Shown here: one piece after another, positions 8,795-16,884 of the stretch
Layout of the letters: every line of letters begins with the position of its first letter
Position numbering within the stretch: position 1 is the stretch's first letter
DNA from: Bacteroidaceae bacterium
GTDB lineage: Bacteria; Bacteroidota; Bacteroidia; Bacteroidales; Bacteroidaceae
Direction: 5' to 3'
DNA: 64,000 nt
NCBI GenBank assembly: GCA_017503065.1
Contig: JAFVTT010000010.1
Coordinates: forward strand, 1-64,000
Notes under the pieces: generated by a model
The model's database searches: none
What the model was told of the DNA's origin: nothing
What the model saw: the letters and a program-made list of their open reading frames with translations, nothing else
Position numbers and translations under genes: made by a program

Positions 8795-11700
8795 TTACTT
8801 TACGGTTACTTTTCCTGTTCCCTGTACTGTGCGTACGATGTATATGCCCTGAGGCATATTGTTGAACGATACGTTTCCGTTGCTGTAGGTTTCTGCCACC
8901 TTGCGGCCGTCCACAGTATATACGGAAACATTGCCCTTTATTCCGTTCACCAGAATGTTGTTGCCGTCACATTCCAATGCTCCGTCTGCCATTTCAGCAT
9001 CTTCGATGCCGGTTTCAGAAGAGCTGGTAATGTTCAGGGTGAAGCGAGAGTTGTATGTGCCTGCTTCAGCAGTAAATTCATAGTCACCCTTTGACAGGTC
9101 GTGCTTCACTCCGGCCTTGTGGTCAATCAGTATGACAGAACCGGCCTCATTGCGAGGCATGCTGATTCTGTGTGTGCCGCTGGTTGATACCACTACACCC
9201 AGTTTCACTATGCCCTTGTCCAGAGGACGTTCGTTGATGGCATATTCCGTTTCCTCGCTGTCTATGGTATAGATCTGTGGAACGCCTGCCTCCATGGTCA
9301 TGAACTTGCATGCATCATAACTGGTCTCGTATCCAAGAGTAGAAGTCTCGTTCAGTACCACACGTGTCTTGTCGGTATACTTGTCGGCGCTGACGGTAAT
9401 GTCGATAAGCTGACGGTTTGAAGCCTGTGAGTACATGGGGCGTGCCGCAGACTGGTTGGTAATCACGCTTGTCAGCTGACGTCCGCTTTGGGGGAAGGAG
9501 ATAAGTTCGGTTCCTTCGGGACACTGCACGAAGAAGGCTTCGTTGGGACGGATAGCATAGTCGTCGTCAATGATAGAGTATGCGGCGTATGTCTTGTTAT
9601 ATACATCGTACACGGTGATGGGGGCGGTGAAGTTCAGCGTGTGTATGTTGAAGTAGCACTGCCAGGGGTTGCCCACCAGGTTCCAACCATTGTCGGACAT
9701 CCTTTCGGATGCATTTGCAGCCAGAGCCTTCTTAAACTCCTCGTTGGAAACGATGTTCTGCTTGCTCTCGTTATCCAGGGCACGGAATGTCAGTGTGGTT
9801 GCAACGCTTGTCTGTACGATAAAGCCGGTACCAGCCTCAATAACGGCATCTTCGGCATAGTCCTTCCAGTTGCCCACCACACCCTCGGATGCACGTGTAG
9901 CACCGTCATAGTAGCGGATTGCCATTCTTGCTTCGGAGTTGTTTGTAATTTCGTTTACCTTAATGTCGAAGGGCAGGCTGATGAAATACCATTTCTTGGC
10001 ATCAACCTTGTGGTGATGTACACATTCTCCGCTGATAGTTGTGGCATCGTTGTTTACCAGTATCTTGCCGAAGGCATAGTCGCTCTGCTGAGTTTCGTTG
10101 TCATAGATAGCATTGTAGTGATCCACATATACTTCCAGATTGTCTATATTCTGTGCGTTTTCACCATTAATTTTAACCGAACCGCTATTGGCAATGAAAA
10201 GATTGGGTGTACCGTCTATACGCTCACGGTTGTTCAGAACCAGGTTGCCCCTTACATTCCAGTCCTTAATATCTGCTGTGTTGAAACCTTCAATGTTATA
10301 GTTGTACCAGTATTCATCCAATTTATATGAATTTACAAGGAATGACGGCACTCTGAGTGTCAGGTTGGGTGATGTGCAACCATCCAGGAAACTGTTTTTA
10401 TATTCCCCAGCAACTACTGTGGGAGATTTGAATGTTACCGTTTCCAGATTTTCGCAATTATTCAAAATGCCCTGGACATCATCTTTATAGAAGGATGTGG
10501 GGAATTCTGCTGAAACTAACTTTTTGTTAGAGGAGAATCCACTGTTAGAAAAATAGGAGCTGAGTCTTTCCCAAACAGTTAATGCTTCTGGTACAACCAG
10601 ATTTACGGTTCCTGAGTTGCTGAATGCGTTCTGGCCCAATGTTGTCAGTGTTTCCGGCAGGGTAGCGCTAAAGTTCTCTGTACCGCTAAATGCACTCTCT
10701 CCGATTCGTGTAATTCCATTGTGTAATCCAAAAGTGTTCAATTTGATACAACCAGAATAACAATAATCTGGAACATAACTAAGCCCCTGTGGATATTTGG
10801 CTGTTACAAGGTCCCTACAACTTTCGAAAGCACGCTCCCCAATATATGTCATATTGTCAGGAAGAATTGCTTCTGTAATACATGATTCATAAAAAGCACT
10901 ATTACCAATTTCTTTCAGTGTGGACGGGAATGTTAGGGTTTCTACGTATGATTCATAAAACGCTTCGTTTCCTATAATTTCCAGAGTGTTTGGCAATACT
11001 ATTTCATGAAGGAACTGGCATTTGTCGTCAGCCTTCTTAAATTGGTAATCAGGTATTTTGGTTACAATGGCATCGCTAAGATCAAGACTCTGGAGGTTGG
11101 TCATCATACCAATTTTAGCCCAGTCATCATCATTCATCTTACCACTGACTTTCAGACAACGAACATCCTTAATATGGTCAACATGATATAGTACTTCTGC
11201 ACCTAAACTACCAGGTTCAAGAAGACTTACACTGATTGTTTCAGGAATGGAAATAATACCAACATTACTAATAGTAGCATCCGTATAATAATCTCCTGTA
11301 TATTTAAATTTCCATAGTATATGGTGAGTTCCTGCAGAAAGTCGGTCAAAAAAACGGTGAACAGGACCATAATCACCTATGATATTACGAATTTCTTCTC
11401 CATCGATGTAGACAGAACAAATTAAATCTGATATACCAAAATCGTAAACCAACTTTGATTCTTTGTCTATTGTAATTGTTGCGGTAATGGAGTCTCCTTC
11501 TTCTGGATGAATATTATTGACTGTCACACCTGTTCCACCATACTCGGTTACATCTCCCTTACCAAATAAAACAGGATAATCTGTCCATTCCTTTTGTTGA
11601 TATGATAATGTAAGGGCAAGACCATTTGTCAGAACACGTGCTGCCTCTTCCAGTTCTTCTGTTGTGCTCTCTGCGTCTTCGTATATAGCCTCGTAGTATT

Positions 11701-12247
11701 CTGTAGGATAGTTGTATGGATTAGTAGCCTCCAAGGCAGTGTAAAGTTTGTGTCTTGCAAAATAGTGCTTGGCAACTTCTGCATCCACAAAATTCCAATG
11801 AATACTTCCTTCGGTCATGTCCGCATAATAACTACCATCCCTATTAGGGTCATAACCAAAATACCTATTGTCTTCATATTCTTTTAGTTGAATTAGATAA
11901 TGGTCAGAAGATTTAATTATGTTAAATGGAGTCCCTGTGAAGCCAGGATAACTGTAAGCATAAACCGTGTTATTACTTCCTTTAGTAAGAAACAAGTCCT
12001 GACTACTGCCATCTAATAATTGAATGCTGTATCCTCCTTCTGATTTTTCTAACATTTGGACAGTCGTTCCATAAGTTCCTACGTGCAGATAAAATATACC
12101 TGCATCCACGTTATACAGACAGAAACTCTTTCCTGCTTCAAACGTAGTGAATTCTGGAAATGTCGGTGCCACTCTCTCTGCCCATGAAGATACACACAGG
12201 CAGATGCTTGCCACAAAAAGGACAAGGCGTAATTTTGTTTTGTTCAT
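8795..12247 (-). CDS. BspA-like leucine-rich repeat surface protein
   Basis: An 1150-residue exported protein. The start at 12247 gives a signal peptide (MNKTKLRLVLFVASICLCVSSWA); a further upstream ATG would add 20 non-signal residues. The N-terminal region carries a helical FIVAR-like stretch (about 195-225) and a beta-sandwich. Residues about 345-660 hold LRR_5/BspA-type repeats (IGNEAFYES, IGNSAFYES, IGERAFESC), the fold used by Bacteroidales and Treponema adhesins. A long beta-rich region follows, ending in a T9SS type A-like tail (VYTVDGRKVAE ... GIYIVRTVQG). It is first in an operon with the dockerin and cohesin-like genes and has a long structured leader upstream. Adhesion or scaffold function is inferred. 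Confidence 0.85.
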   Translation of the reverse strand: MNKTKLRLVLFVASICLCVSSWAERVAPTFPEFTTFEAGKSFCLYNVDAGIFYLHVGTYGTTVQMLEKSEGGYSIQLLDGSSQDLFLTKGSNNTVYAYSYPGFTGTPFNIIKSSDHYLIQLKEYEDNRYFGYDPNRDGSYYADMTEGSIHWNFVDAEVAKHYFARHKLYTALEATNPYNYPTEYYEAIYEDAESTTEELEEAARVLTNGLALTLSYQQKEWTDYPVLFGKGDVTEYGGTGVTVNNIHPEEGDSITATITIDKESKLVYDFGISDLICSVYIDGEEIRNIIGDYGPVHRFFDRLSAGTHHILWKFKYTGDYYTDATISNVGIISIPETISVSLLEPGSLGAEVLYHVDHIKDVRCLKVSGKMNDDDWAKIGMMTNLQSLDLSDAIVTKIPDYQFKKADDKCQFLHEIVLPNTLEIIGNEAFYESYVETLTFPSTLKEIGNSAFYESCITEAILPDNMTYIGERAFESCRDLVTAKYPQGLSYVPDYCYSGCIKLNTFGLHNGITRIGESAFSGTENFSATLPETLTTLGQNAFSNSGTVNLVVPEALTVWERLSSYFSNSGFSSNKKLVSAEFPTSFYKDDVQGILNNCENLETVTFKSPTVVAGEYKNSFLDGCTSPNLTLRVPSFLVNSYKLDEYWYNYNIEGFNTADIKDWNVRGNLVLNNRERIDGTPNLFIANSGSVKINGENAQNIDNLEVYVDHYNAIYDNETQQSDYAFGKILVNNDATTISGECVHHHKVDAKKWYFISLPFDIKVNEITNNSEARMAIRYYDGATRASEGVVGNWKDYAEDAVIEAGTGFIVQTSVATTLTFRALDNESKQNIVSNEEFKKALAANASERMSDNGWNLVGNPWQCYFNIHTLNFTAPITVYDVYNKTYAAYSIIDDDYAIRPNEAFFVQCPEGTELISFPQSGRQLTSVITNQSAARPMYSQASNRQLIDITVSADKYTDKTRVVLNETSTLGYETSYDACKFMTMEAGVPQIYTIDSEETEYAINERPLDKGIVKLGVVVSTSGTHRISMPRNEAGSVILIDHKAGVKHDLSKGDYEFTAEAGTYNSRFTLNITSSSETGIEDAEMADGALECDGNNILVNGIKGNVSVYTVDGRKVAETYSNGNVSFNNMPQGIYIVRTVQGTGKVTVK

Positions 12248-12280
12248 AACTTTGTTTTTGTTGGTGAATAAAAAATAATA

Positions 12281-12433
12281 CTTGGCGTTTGGTTGGTTGG
12301 AAAACAAAAAGGACGCAAACTATCTTCGTCCGCTTACAACCAACCGGGTACCGCCAAGTAACCCTCACCGGATAAGCATACAGATAGTCTACGTCCATAT
12401 AGGACGCAAACCTTTGTATTGCTTATTCTCCGG
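12281..12433 (-). promoter_or_regulatory. Structured 5' leader of the LRR operon with alternative hairpins
   Basis: Directly upstream of the LRR start codon, CTTGGCG (12281-12287) pairs with CGCCAAG (12352-12358) and GGTTGGTT (12291-12298) with AACCAACC (12338-12345). A second stem pairs TAAGCA (12373-12378) with TGCTTA (12420-12425) and CGTCC (12392-12396) with GGACG (12402-12406). The central arm TAAGC...AGATAGT...CGTCC (12373-12396) can instead pair with GGACG...ACTATCT...GCTTA (12311-12336). That gives two mutually exclusive folds, as in riboswitches and attenuators. No known RNA family was recognised. Confidence 0.55.
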
Positions 12434-12671
12434 TTTTGAAATTGGCGGTTTCGGTCGGTCGGAACAAGAAACAAAAGTTTCGCTTTTGGGACATTCCCTT
12501 CAAGGGAAGTCACGTCTACGCTTTTTGTTTTTGAGTGCCCGGATTGTCTAAAATCCCGCAAACACTCGAATATCGACTAATTCTTTCTGTGTCGTTCTTT
12601 TAGTTTATACAGATGAAACAAATTGATTTTCCTTTTACTACGTCACTGCGCAAAGAAACACATTGACAGCG

Positions 12672-12679
12672 CAAAGGTA
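12672..12679 (-). promoter_or_regulatory. Candidate -7 box (TACCTTTG) of the LRR operon
   Basis: The plus-strand CAAAGGTA reads TACCTTTG leftward and matches TAnnTTTG. Transcription from here would give a leader of about 410-420 bases including the structured region. No clear TTG lies at the -33 distance. Confidence 0.45.
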
Positions 12680-12720
12680 ACACTTTTTTTGAAAATAAGT
12701 AAAGTTCCGGCGTTTTATTT

Positions 12721-12772
12721 AAACCCAAATCGGTTCATTAGACTGTTACGCGCTAATGACCGATTTGGGATT
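12721..12772. repeat. Palindromic CCCAAATCGGTCATTAG element, compact copy
   Basis: AAACCCAAATCGGTTCATTAG (12721-12741) faces CTAATGACCGATTTGGGATT (12753-12772), an inverted repeat of about 20 bp with an 11-base centre (ACTGTTACGCG). Related copies lie at 12943-12962 (half), 59650-59897 (arms separated by extra DNA) and 62562-62594. Confidence 0.8.
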
Positions 12773-12988
12773 AATAACAAGATAAATACAAAAATGATAT
12801 ATTTATGGGTGCGATTCGGTGTGAAATTACGCTTTTGTCTTCACTGTAACGAGGGCGAATCATTACCGTTCGTTCATTTAACGATTACCGATGACAAGGG
12901 CTTGTCTTCACGAAGACACGAAAGAGACACCGTGAGAACAAGTTTTAACCCAAATCGGTCATGACAGATTTAGAATCATGGTATTCCG

Positions 12989-14230
12989 TCAGTTGTTCTC
13001 CACTACCACGAAGAGTTTGTCGTTGCGGCGCACTTTCTGTGGCATGGCTATGCTGATGTGCTGGCCTTTCTTTGCCACCTCTACGGGTTTTAGGTCGTAG
13101 CGTATTTCATCGGCCGTGCTATATAGGGCACCGGTGGTGGGACCGGTGATGAGAATCTTGGCTCCGCGAGGCAGTTCGCATGCCTCTATCTTGAATTCAG
13201 CCACACCAAGTTTGGAGAAATAGCGCACCACCTTGCCGCAATAAACCTTCTTCTCGGTAGCGGCACTGCCGTGCACCTCGCTCCACTCTCCCAGGCTCTT
13301 GCCCTGATAGTATCCGTCCCAGAAACCACGGTTGAACACGGTGGCAAGGCGTTTGTCCAGTTCGTCCTTCAGTTCCTCCGTGAAGGTGCCTTCCAGCACG
13401 GCATTGATGGCCTCGTTGTAGCACGACACCACGGTGCTCACGTACTCAGGACCTCGGGCACGTCCCTCAATCTTGAAGACGCGCACGCCGGAGTTCATCA
13501 TCACGTCCATGAAACGGAGGGTCTTCAGGTCCTTGGGCGACATGATGTACTTGTTGTCAATGTCCAGTTCGGTGCCAGTTTCACGGTCGCGCACGGTATA
13601 TGAACGTCGGCATATCTGCATGCACTCGCCACGGTTGGCCGACTTCCCCACGTTGTTCAGGGACAGGTAGCACTTTCCGCTCACCGCCATGCACAGGGCA
13701 CCGTGGCAGAACATCTCTATGCGGATTAGTTCGCCCTTGGGACCGCAGATGTTCTCCTCTATGATGTGACGGTATATCTCTGCCACCTGCTCCATGTTGA
13801 GTTCGCGTGCCAGAACCACCACATCGGCGAACTGGGCATAGAAGCGCAGGGCCTCTATGTTGGATATGTTCAGTTGGGTAGACAGATGCACCTCCTGCCC
13901 TATCCTGTTGCAATAGGACATGACGGCAATGTCGCTGGCAATGACGGCACTGATGCCTGCCTCCCTGGCGGCATCCAGGATGGTGCGCATGAGAGGCAGA
14001 TCCTCGCCGTAGATGATGGTGTTTACGGTCAGGTAACTCTTCACACCGCATATCCTGCACTCGTGGGCGATCTCCTTCAGGTCGTCTATGGTGAATGCCG
14101 AGGCGGAATGGGCCCTCATGTTCAGGTTCTCTATACCGAAGTATATGCTGTCGGCACCTGCACGCAGAGCGGCGGCAAAGGACTCCCTGGAACCTACGGG
14201 AGCCATTATCTCAAAATCCTTACGTGTCAT
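12989..14230 (-). CDS. U32 family peptidase-like protein (YegQ/RlhA type)
   Basis: A 413-residue protein of the U32 'peptidase' family, whose characterised bacterial members include collagenase-like proteins and tRNA/rRNA hydroxylation factors (TrhP/YegQ, RlhA). The family signature appears as EMFCHGALCMAVSGKCYLS (about residues 173-191), and CMQICRR about a dozen residues later supplies further conserved cysteines that may bind iron-sulfur or zinc. The N-terminus (EIMAPVGSRESFAAALRAGAD) is the standard TIM-barrel opening. It has no signal peptide, so an RNA-modification role is more likely than collagenase activity. It lies 35 bases downstream of dusB, another RNA-modification gene, across a short repeat array; co-transcription with sufE-dusB is likely. 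Confidence 0.88.
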   Translation of the reverse strand: MTRKDFEIMAPVGSRESFAAALRAGADSIYFGIENLNMRAHSASAFTIDDLKEIAHECRICGVKSYLTVNTIIYGEDLPLMRTILDAAREAGISAVIASDIAVMSYCNRIGQEVHLSTQLNISNIEALRFYAQFADVVVLARELNMEQVAEIYRHIIEENICGPKGELIRIEMFCHGALCMAVSGKCYLSLNNVGKSANRGECMQICRRSYTVRDRETGTELDIDNKYIMSPKDLKTLRFMDVMMNSGVRVFKIEGRARGPEYVSTVVSCYNEAINAVLEGTFTEELKDELDKRLATVFNRGFWDGYYQGKSLGEWSEVHGSAATEKKVYCGKVVRYFSKLGVAEFKIEACELPRGAKILITGPTTGALYSTADEIRYDLKPVEVAKKGQHISIAMPQKVRRNDKLFVVVENN

Positions 14231-14238
14231 TATATAAA

Positions 14239-14283
14239 GCGGTTAGCGGATGAGCGGATGAGCGGTTAGTTTTCCGTTTTCAG
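14239..14283. repeat. Short tandem repeat array between dusB and the U32 gene
   Basis: Read leftward the array is GAAAACG-GAAAACT-AACCGCT-CATCCGCT-CATCCGCT-AACCGCT. Its first units encode the last residues of DusB (KTEN) and its stop codon, so the repeat intrudes into the gene's 3' end. Confidence 0.7.
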
Positions 14284-15258
14284 CATTGCTCTTATTTCTT
14301 CTATTATCTGGAAGAGTTCCTCCACCGTCTCGGCACGCAACATCTTTATGCGTGTCTCGCGGAAGTTGGGGATACCCTTGAATATGGGCGAGGCGGCAAG
14401 ATGCCTTCTCACATGCAGGATGCCGCGGTATTCGTCTATCCTCTCCACCGAGGTGATTACCTGCTGCTTCAGTATGCCCATCTTTTCGTCCAGAGAGAGA
14501 GTGCCGCCCTGCAACTCGCGGAATATCCACGGGCGGCCGAATGTGGCACGTCCCACCATTACGGCATCCACACCGTAGCGGTCGAAACATTCACGTACAC
14601 GCTCCTTGGTACTGATGTCGCCGTTTCCTATGATGGGGATATGCATGCGCGGATTGTTCTTCACCTCACCTATCAGTGTCCAGTCGGCCTTGCCCTGATA
14701 CATCTGCGCACGGGTACGGCCGTGGATGGTAAGCGCCTGTATGCCCACGTCCTGAAGACGCTCTGCCAGGTCAACGATGAACGGCGTGCCGTCTGCGAGG
14801 TAAAGGCCTGGGGTGTCCCACCCAAGGCGTGTCTTTACCGTGACAGGGGTGTCGGGGACAGCCTCCACCACGGCCTTGGTTATCTCAAGAAGCAGGGGCA
14901 CATTCTGGAGCATGCCGCTACCTGCCCCCTTGCCGGCAACCTTTCTGACTGGGCAACCGAAATTGAGGTCCAGCACATCGGGATGTGCCTGGTCAACCAC
15001 TATCCTGGCCGCCTCGCGCATGGCATCCACGTCCTTGCCGTAGATCTGTATTGCCACGGGGCGCTCGTCCTCGCAAACCTGCAGTTTGGCAAGGCTCTTG
15101 TTGACCATGCGTATGAGGGCATCCGAACTGACAAACTCGGAATACACCATGGCCGCCCCCATCTGCTTGCACAGCAGACGGAAGCCTATGTCCGTGACGT
15201 CCTCCATGGGAGCCAGGAATATAGGTTCGTGCCCAAGGTCGATGTTTCCTATCTTCAT
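14266..15258 (-). CDS. dusB: tRNA-dihydrouridine synthase DusB
   Basis: A 330-residue flavin-dependent tRNA-dihydrouridine synthase. It reduces uridines in tRNA D-loops using FMN and NADPH. Visible signatures are the FMN-barrel opening IFLAPMEDVTD, the catalytic-cysteine motif LNFGCPVRKV, the RNA/FMN motifs VKTRLGW, TIHGRTRAQMYQGKADW and PIIGNGDI, and the closing AVMVGRATFGRPWIF. The start at 15258 lies one base after the sufE stop, with GGAG upstream, so translation is probably coupled; a further upstream ATG would lie inside sufE. The extreme C-terminus is encoded by a short tandem repeat (14239-14283). Confidence 0.93.
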   Translation of the reverse strand: MKIGNIDLGHEPIFLAPMEDVTDIGFRLLCKQMGAAMVYSEFVSSDALIRMVNKSLAKLQVCEDERPVAIQIYGKDVDAMREAARIVVDQAHPDVLDLNFGCPVRKVAGKGAGSGMLQNVPLLLEITKAVVEAVPDTPVTVKTRLGWDTPGLYLADGTPFIVDLAERLQDVGIQALTIHGRTRAQMYQGKADWTLIGEVKNNPRMHIPIIGNGDISTKERVRECFDRYGVDAVMVGRATFGRPWIFRELQGGTLSLDEKMGILKQQVITSVERIDEYRGILHVRRHLAASPIFKGIPNFRETRIKMLRAETVEELFQIIEEIRAMLKTEN

Positions 15259-15259
15259 C

Positions 15260-15685
15260 CTATGCTCCTGCTTTCTGGCTGAACACCAAGGCATACATCT
15301 TCATCTGTTTCAACATGGCCAGCAAGCCGTTGGAACGTGTGGGCGAGAGGTGCTCCCTCAGACCTATCTGCTCTATGAAGTAGAGATCGGCATCCAGTAT
15401 GTCCTGCGGTGTCTGGTTGTTGAGCACGCGCACCAGCAGGGCAACGATACCCTTCACTATCAGCGCATCGCTCTCTGCCTGGAACTGCACTTTGCCGTCC
15501 ACCATGTCTGCCTGAAGCCACACACGGCTCTGGCAACCGTCTATCAGGTTCTGCTCCGTCTTGTATTGCACGGGCAGTTCCGGCTGGTCGCTGCCCATGT
15601 CTATGAGCAACTGATAACGGTCCATCCAGTCGTCAAAGTCCTGGAATTCCTCTATGATTTCGTCCTGTATCTCGTTTATACTCAT
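15260..15685 (-). CDS. sufE: Cysteine desulfuration protein SufE
   Basis: A 141-residue SufE homologue, standard length. SufE accepts persulfide sulfur from the desulfurase SufS and passes it to the SufBCD scaffold during Fe-S cluster assembly. The acceptor cysteine lies in NLIDGCQSRVW, matching the family. The start at 15685 (MSINEIQDEI) begins the conserved N-terminus; the open frame continues upstream through the palindromic repeat at 15725-15744 and is not expected to be translated there. No other suf gene is in the window. It is coupled to dusB one base downstream. Confidence 0.93.
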   Translation of the reverse strand: MSINEIQDEIIEEFQDFDDWMDRYQLLIDMGSDQPELPVQYKTEQNLIDGCQSRVWLQADMVDGKVQFQAESDALIVKGIVALLVRVLNNQTPQDILDADLYFIEQIGLREHLSPTRSNGLLAMLKQMKMYALVFSQKAGA

Positions 15686-15724
15686 GAATATGTGTTTATA
15701 CTGTTTCTTATTGATGATTTTGGC

Positions 15725-15744
15725 GGACACGGCATGCCGTGTCC
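15725..15744. repeat. Perfect 20-bp palindrome (GGACACGGCATGCCGTGTCC)
   Basis: A perfect 20-base inverted repeat between the glutaminyl cyclase and sufE genes, followed by CTACTC. It belongs to the same intergenic family as the GGACGCTGC palindromes at 18633, 18699 and 20288 and may act as a REP-like element or terminator. Confidence 0.8.
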
Positions 15745-15790
15745 CTACTCTCCCTCGCAACCGTTCATCACCCTTTAGGGATGGAATGAA

Positions 15791-16789
15791 TTACTGTTCG
15801 TTGTAAAGGAGTTGCAATACGGTTTGTCCCACCGCCTTCAGTACGTTCTTGTCTATGTTCTCGGGGGTGTCGTTCACGGTGTGCCATGTGGGGCCGAAAC
15901 TGCTTGGGCCATAGTTGAAGTACGGCACGATGTCTATGCAGGGAATACCTGCTATGGCATTCACGTTCACATGGTCGTCCACCAGGCTTCCGCCGTCCGT
16001 ATTGGGGAAGAACTGCCCGTAACCGAGGTCGGATGCCAGTTTCCATACCTTGTTGACAACGTGGTTGGCAAAGTACACGCTAACCTGCTCCTTGGCAAAG
16101 GTGGCGCCACGGCCTCCCACCATGTCCAGAAGGATGCCATAGCGCGGATTGTAACCTATCTGGCGCATCTGCTCTGCCCACACCTTGCTGCCCAGACACC
16201 ATGTGTCCTGGTCGTCGCTTGGCTGAGCCTCAGCCCATTCAGGTGTACCCATATCCTCGGCATCGAAGCATACGAAGTCTATGCCCAGGTCCTTCATGGG
16301 TTGTTGCTGGATGAGACGTGCTATCTCTATCATCACCGCCACACCGCTGGCACCGTCGTTGGCACCAAGTACCGGTTTCTTGTGGTTAGCCTCATCGGGG
16401 TCGTTGTCTGCCCAGGGACGAGTGTCCCAGTGGGCACAAAGCAGGATCCTGTATTGTGCCTGCGTGTTGGTGCTGGCAATTATGTTGCGGCAGGGCATGG
16501 AGGTTCCGTCCCACACCGTCACCTGTGTCTTCTGTTCGCTTACCACACAACCCTTGCTCTCGAACTGTGCCTTTATCCATTCGGCACACAGGTCGGCCTC
16601 CTTGGTACCGAGCAGGCGCGGACCGAAGGCACATTGCTCCTCGATATAGCGGAAGGCACTGTCGGCCATGAACTCCGGACACTCTTTGTTGGCAGGTGCA
16701 CTGCTCTTCTTCTCCTTCTTCGTGCCTGTGCAGGAGAAGGCAAGGACAAGTGCCATGACAAGCGATAATATATATAATGTATTTCTCAT
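15791..16789 (-). CDS. Glutaminyl-peptide cyclotransferase-like M28 lipoprotein
   Basis: A 332-residue M28-fold zinc enzyme matching bacterial glutaminyl cyclases of the animal (type II) class, which turn N-terminal Gln into pyroglutamate. Metal-site motifs are AHWDTRPWAD, LGANDGASGVAV, CFDAEDMG and a late WHTVNDT histidine. The start at 16789 gives a signal sequence with lipobox LAFSC, so it is probably a periplasm-facing lipoprotein. Many exported proteins in this window have Gln at the predicted +1 position, which fits this activity. A plain M28 aminopeptidase is the alternative; the AHWDTRPWADxDP and PVLGANDGASG wording favours a cyclase. Confidence 0.85.
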   Translation of the reverse strand: MRNTLYILSLVMALVLAFSCTGTKKEKKSSAPANKECPEFMADSAFRYIEEQCAFGPRLLGTKEADLCAEWIKAQFESKGCVVSEQKTQVTVWDGTSMPCRNIIASTNTQAQYRILLCAHWDTRPWADNDPDEANHKKPVLGANDGASGVAVMIEIARLIQQQPMKDLGIDFVCFDAEDMGTPEWAEAQPSDDQDTWCLGSKVWAEQMRQIGYNPRYGILLDMVGGRGATFAKEQVSVYFANHVVNKVWKLASDLGYGQFFPNTDGGSLVDDHVNVNAIAGIPCIDIVPYFNYGPSSFGPTWHTVNDTPENIDKNVLKAVGQTVLQLLYNEQ

Positions 16790-16818
16790 GCCTTTATAAA
16801 GTATTTCTATTGACATCA

Positions 16819-16884
16819 CAATGTATTCCTAAACCCGATGCAATGTATTCCAAACCTTGATGCAATGCATCTCATCCCCTGAAA
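16819..16884. repeat. 22-bp tandem repeat (CAATGTATT type)
   Basis: Two full 22-base units begin CAATGTATTCC at 16819 and 16841, with a degenerate third from 16863 that runs into the stop codon of the C26-M19 gene. The unit length and the CAATGTATT start match the array at 41290-41430. Confidence 0.75.

Larger units (their letters stand above)
12248..12988. other. 741-base intergenic region: structured leader, promoter box and repeat elements
   Basis: No convincing gene. From left to right it holds the structured leader of the LRR operon (12281-12433), further small hairpins (for example GGGACATTCCCTTCAAGGGA near 12488), a leftward TACCTTTG box (12672-12679), the palindromic CCCAAATCGGTCATTAG element (12721-12772) and a second half-copy of that element at 12943-12962 beside the U32 peptidase stop codon. 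Confidence 0.7.

Noticed and set aside
12248..12640. tRNA, rRNA or known riboswitch in the LRR leader
   Set aside because: No cloverleaf, CCA end or known aptamer core was recognised. Only hairpin potential is supported, so it is listed as an uncharacterised structured leader.
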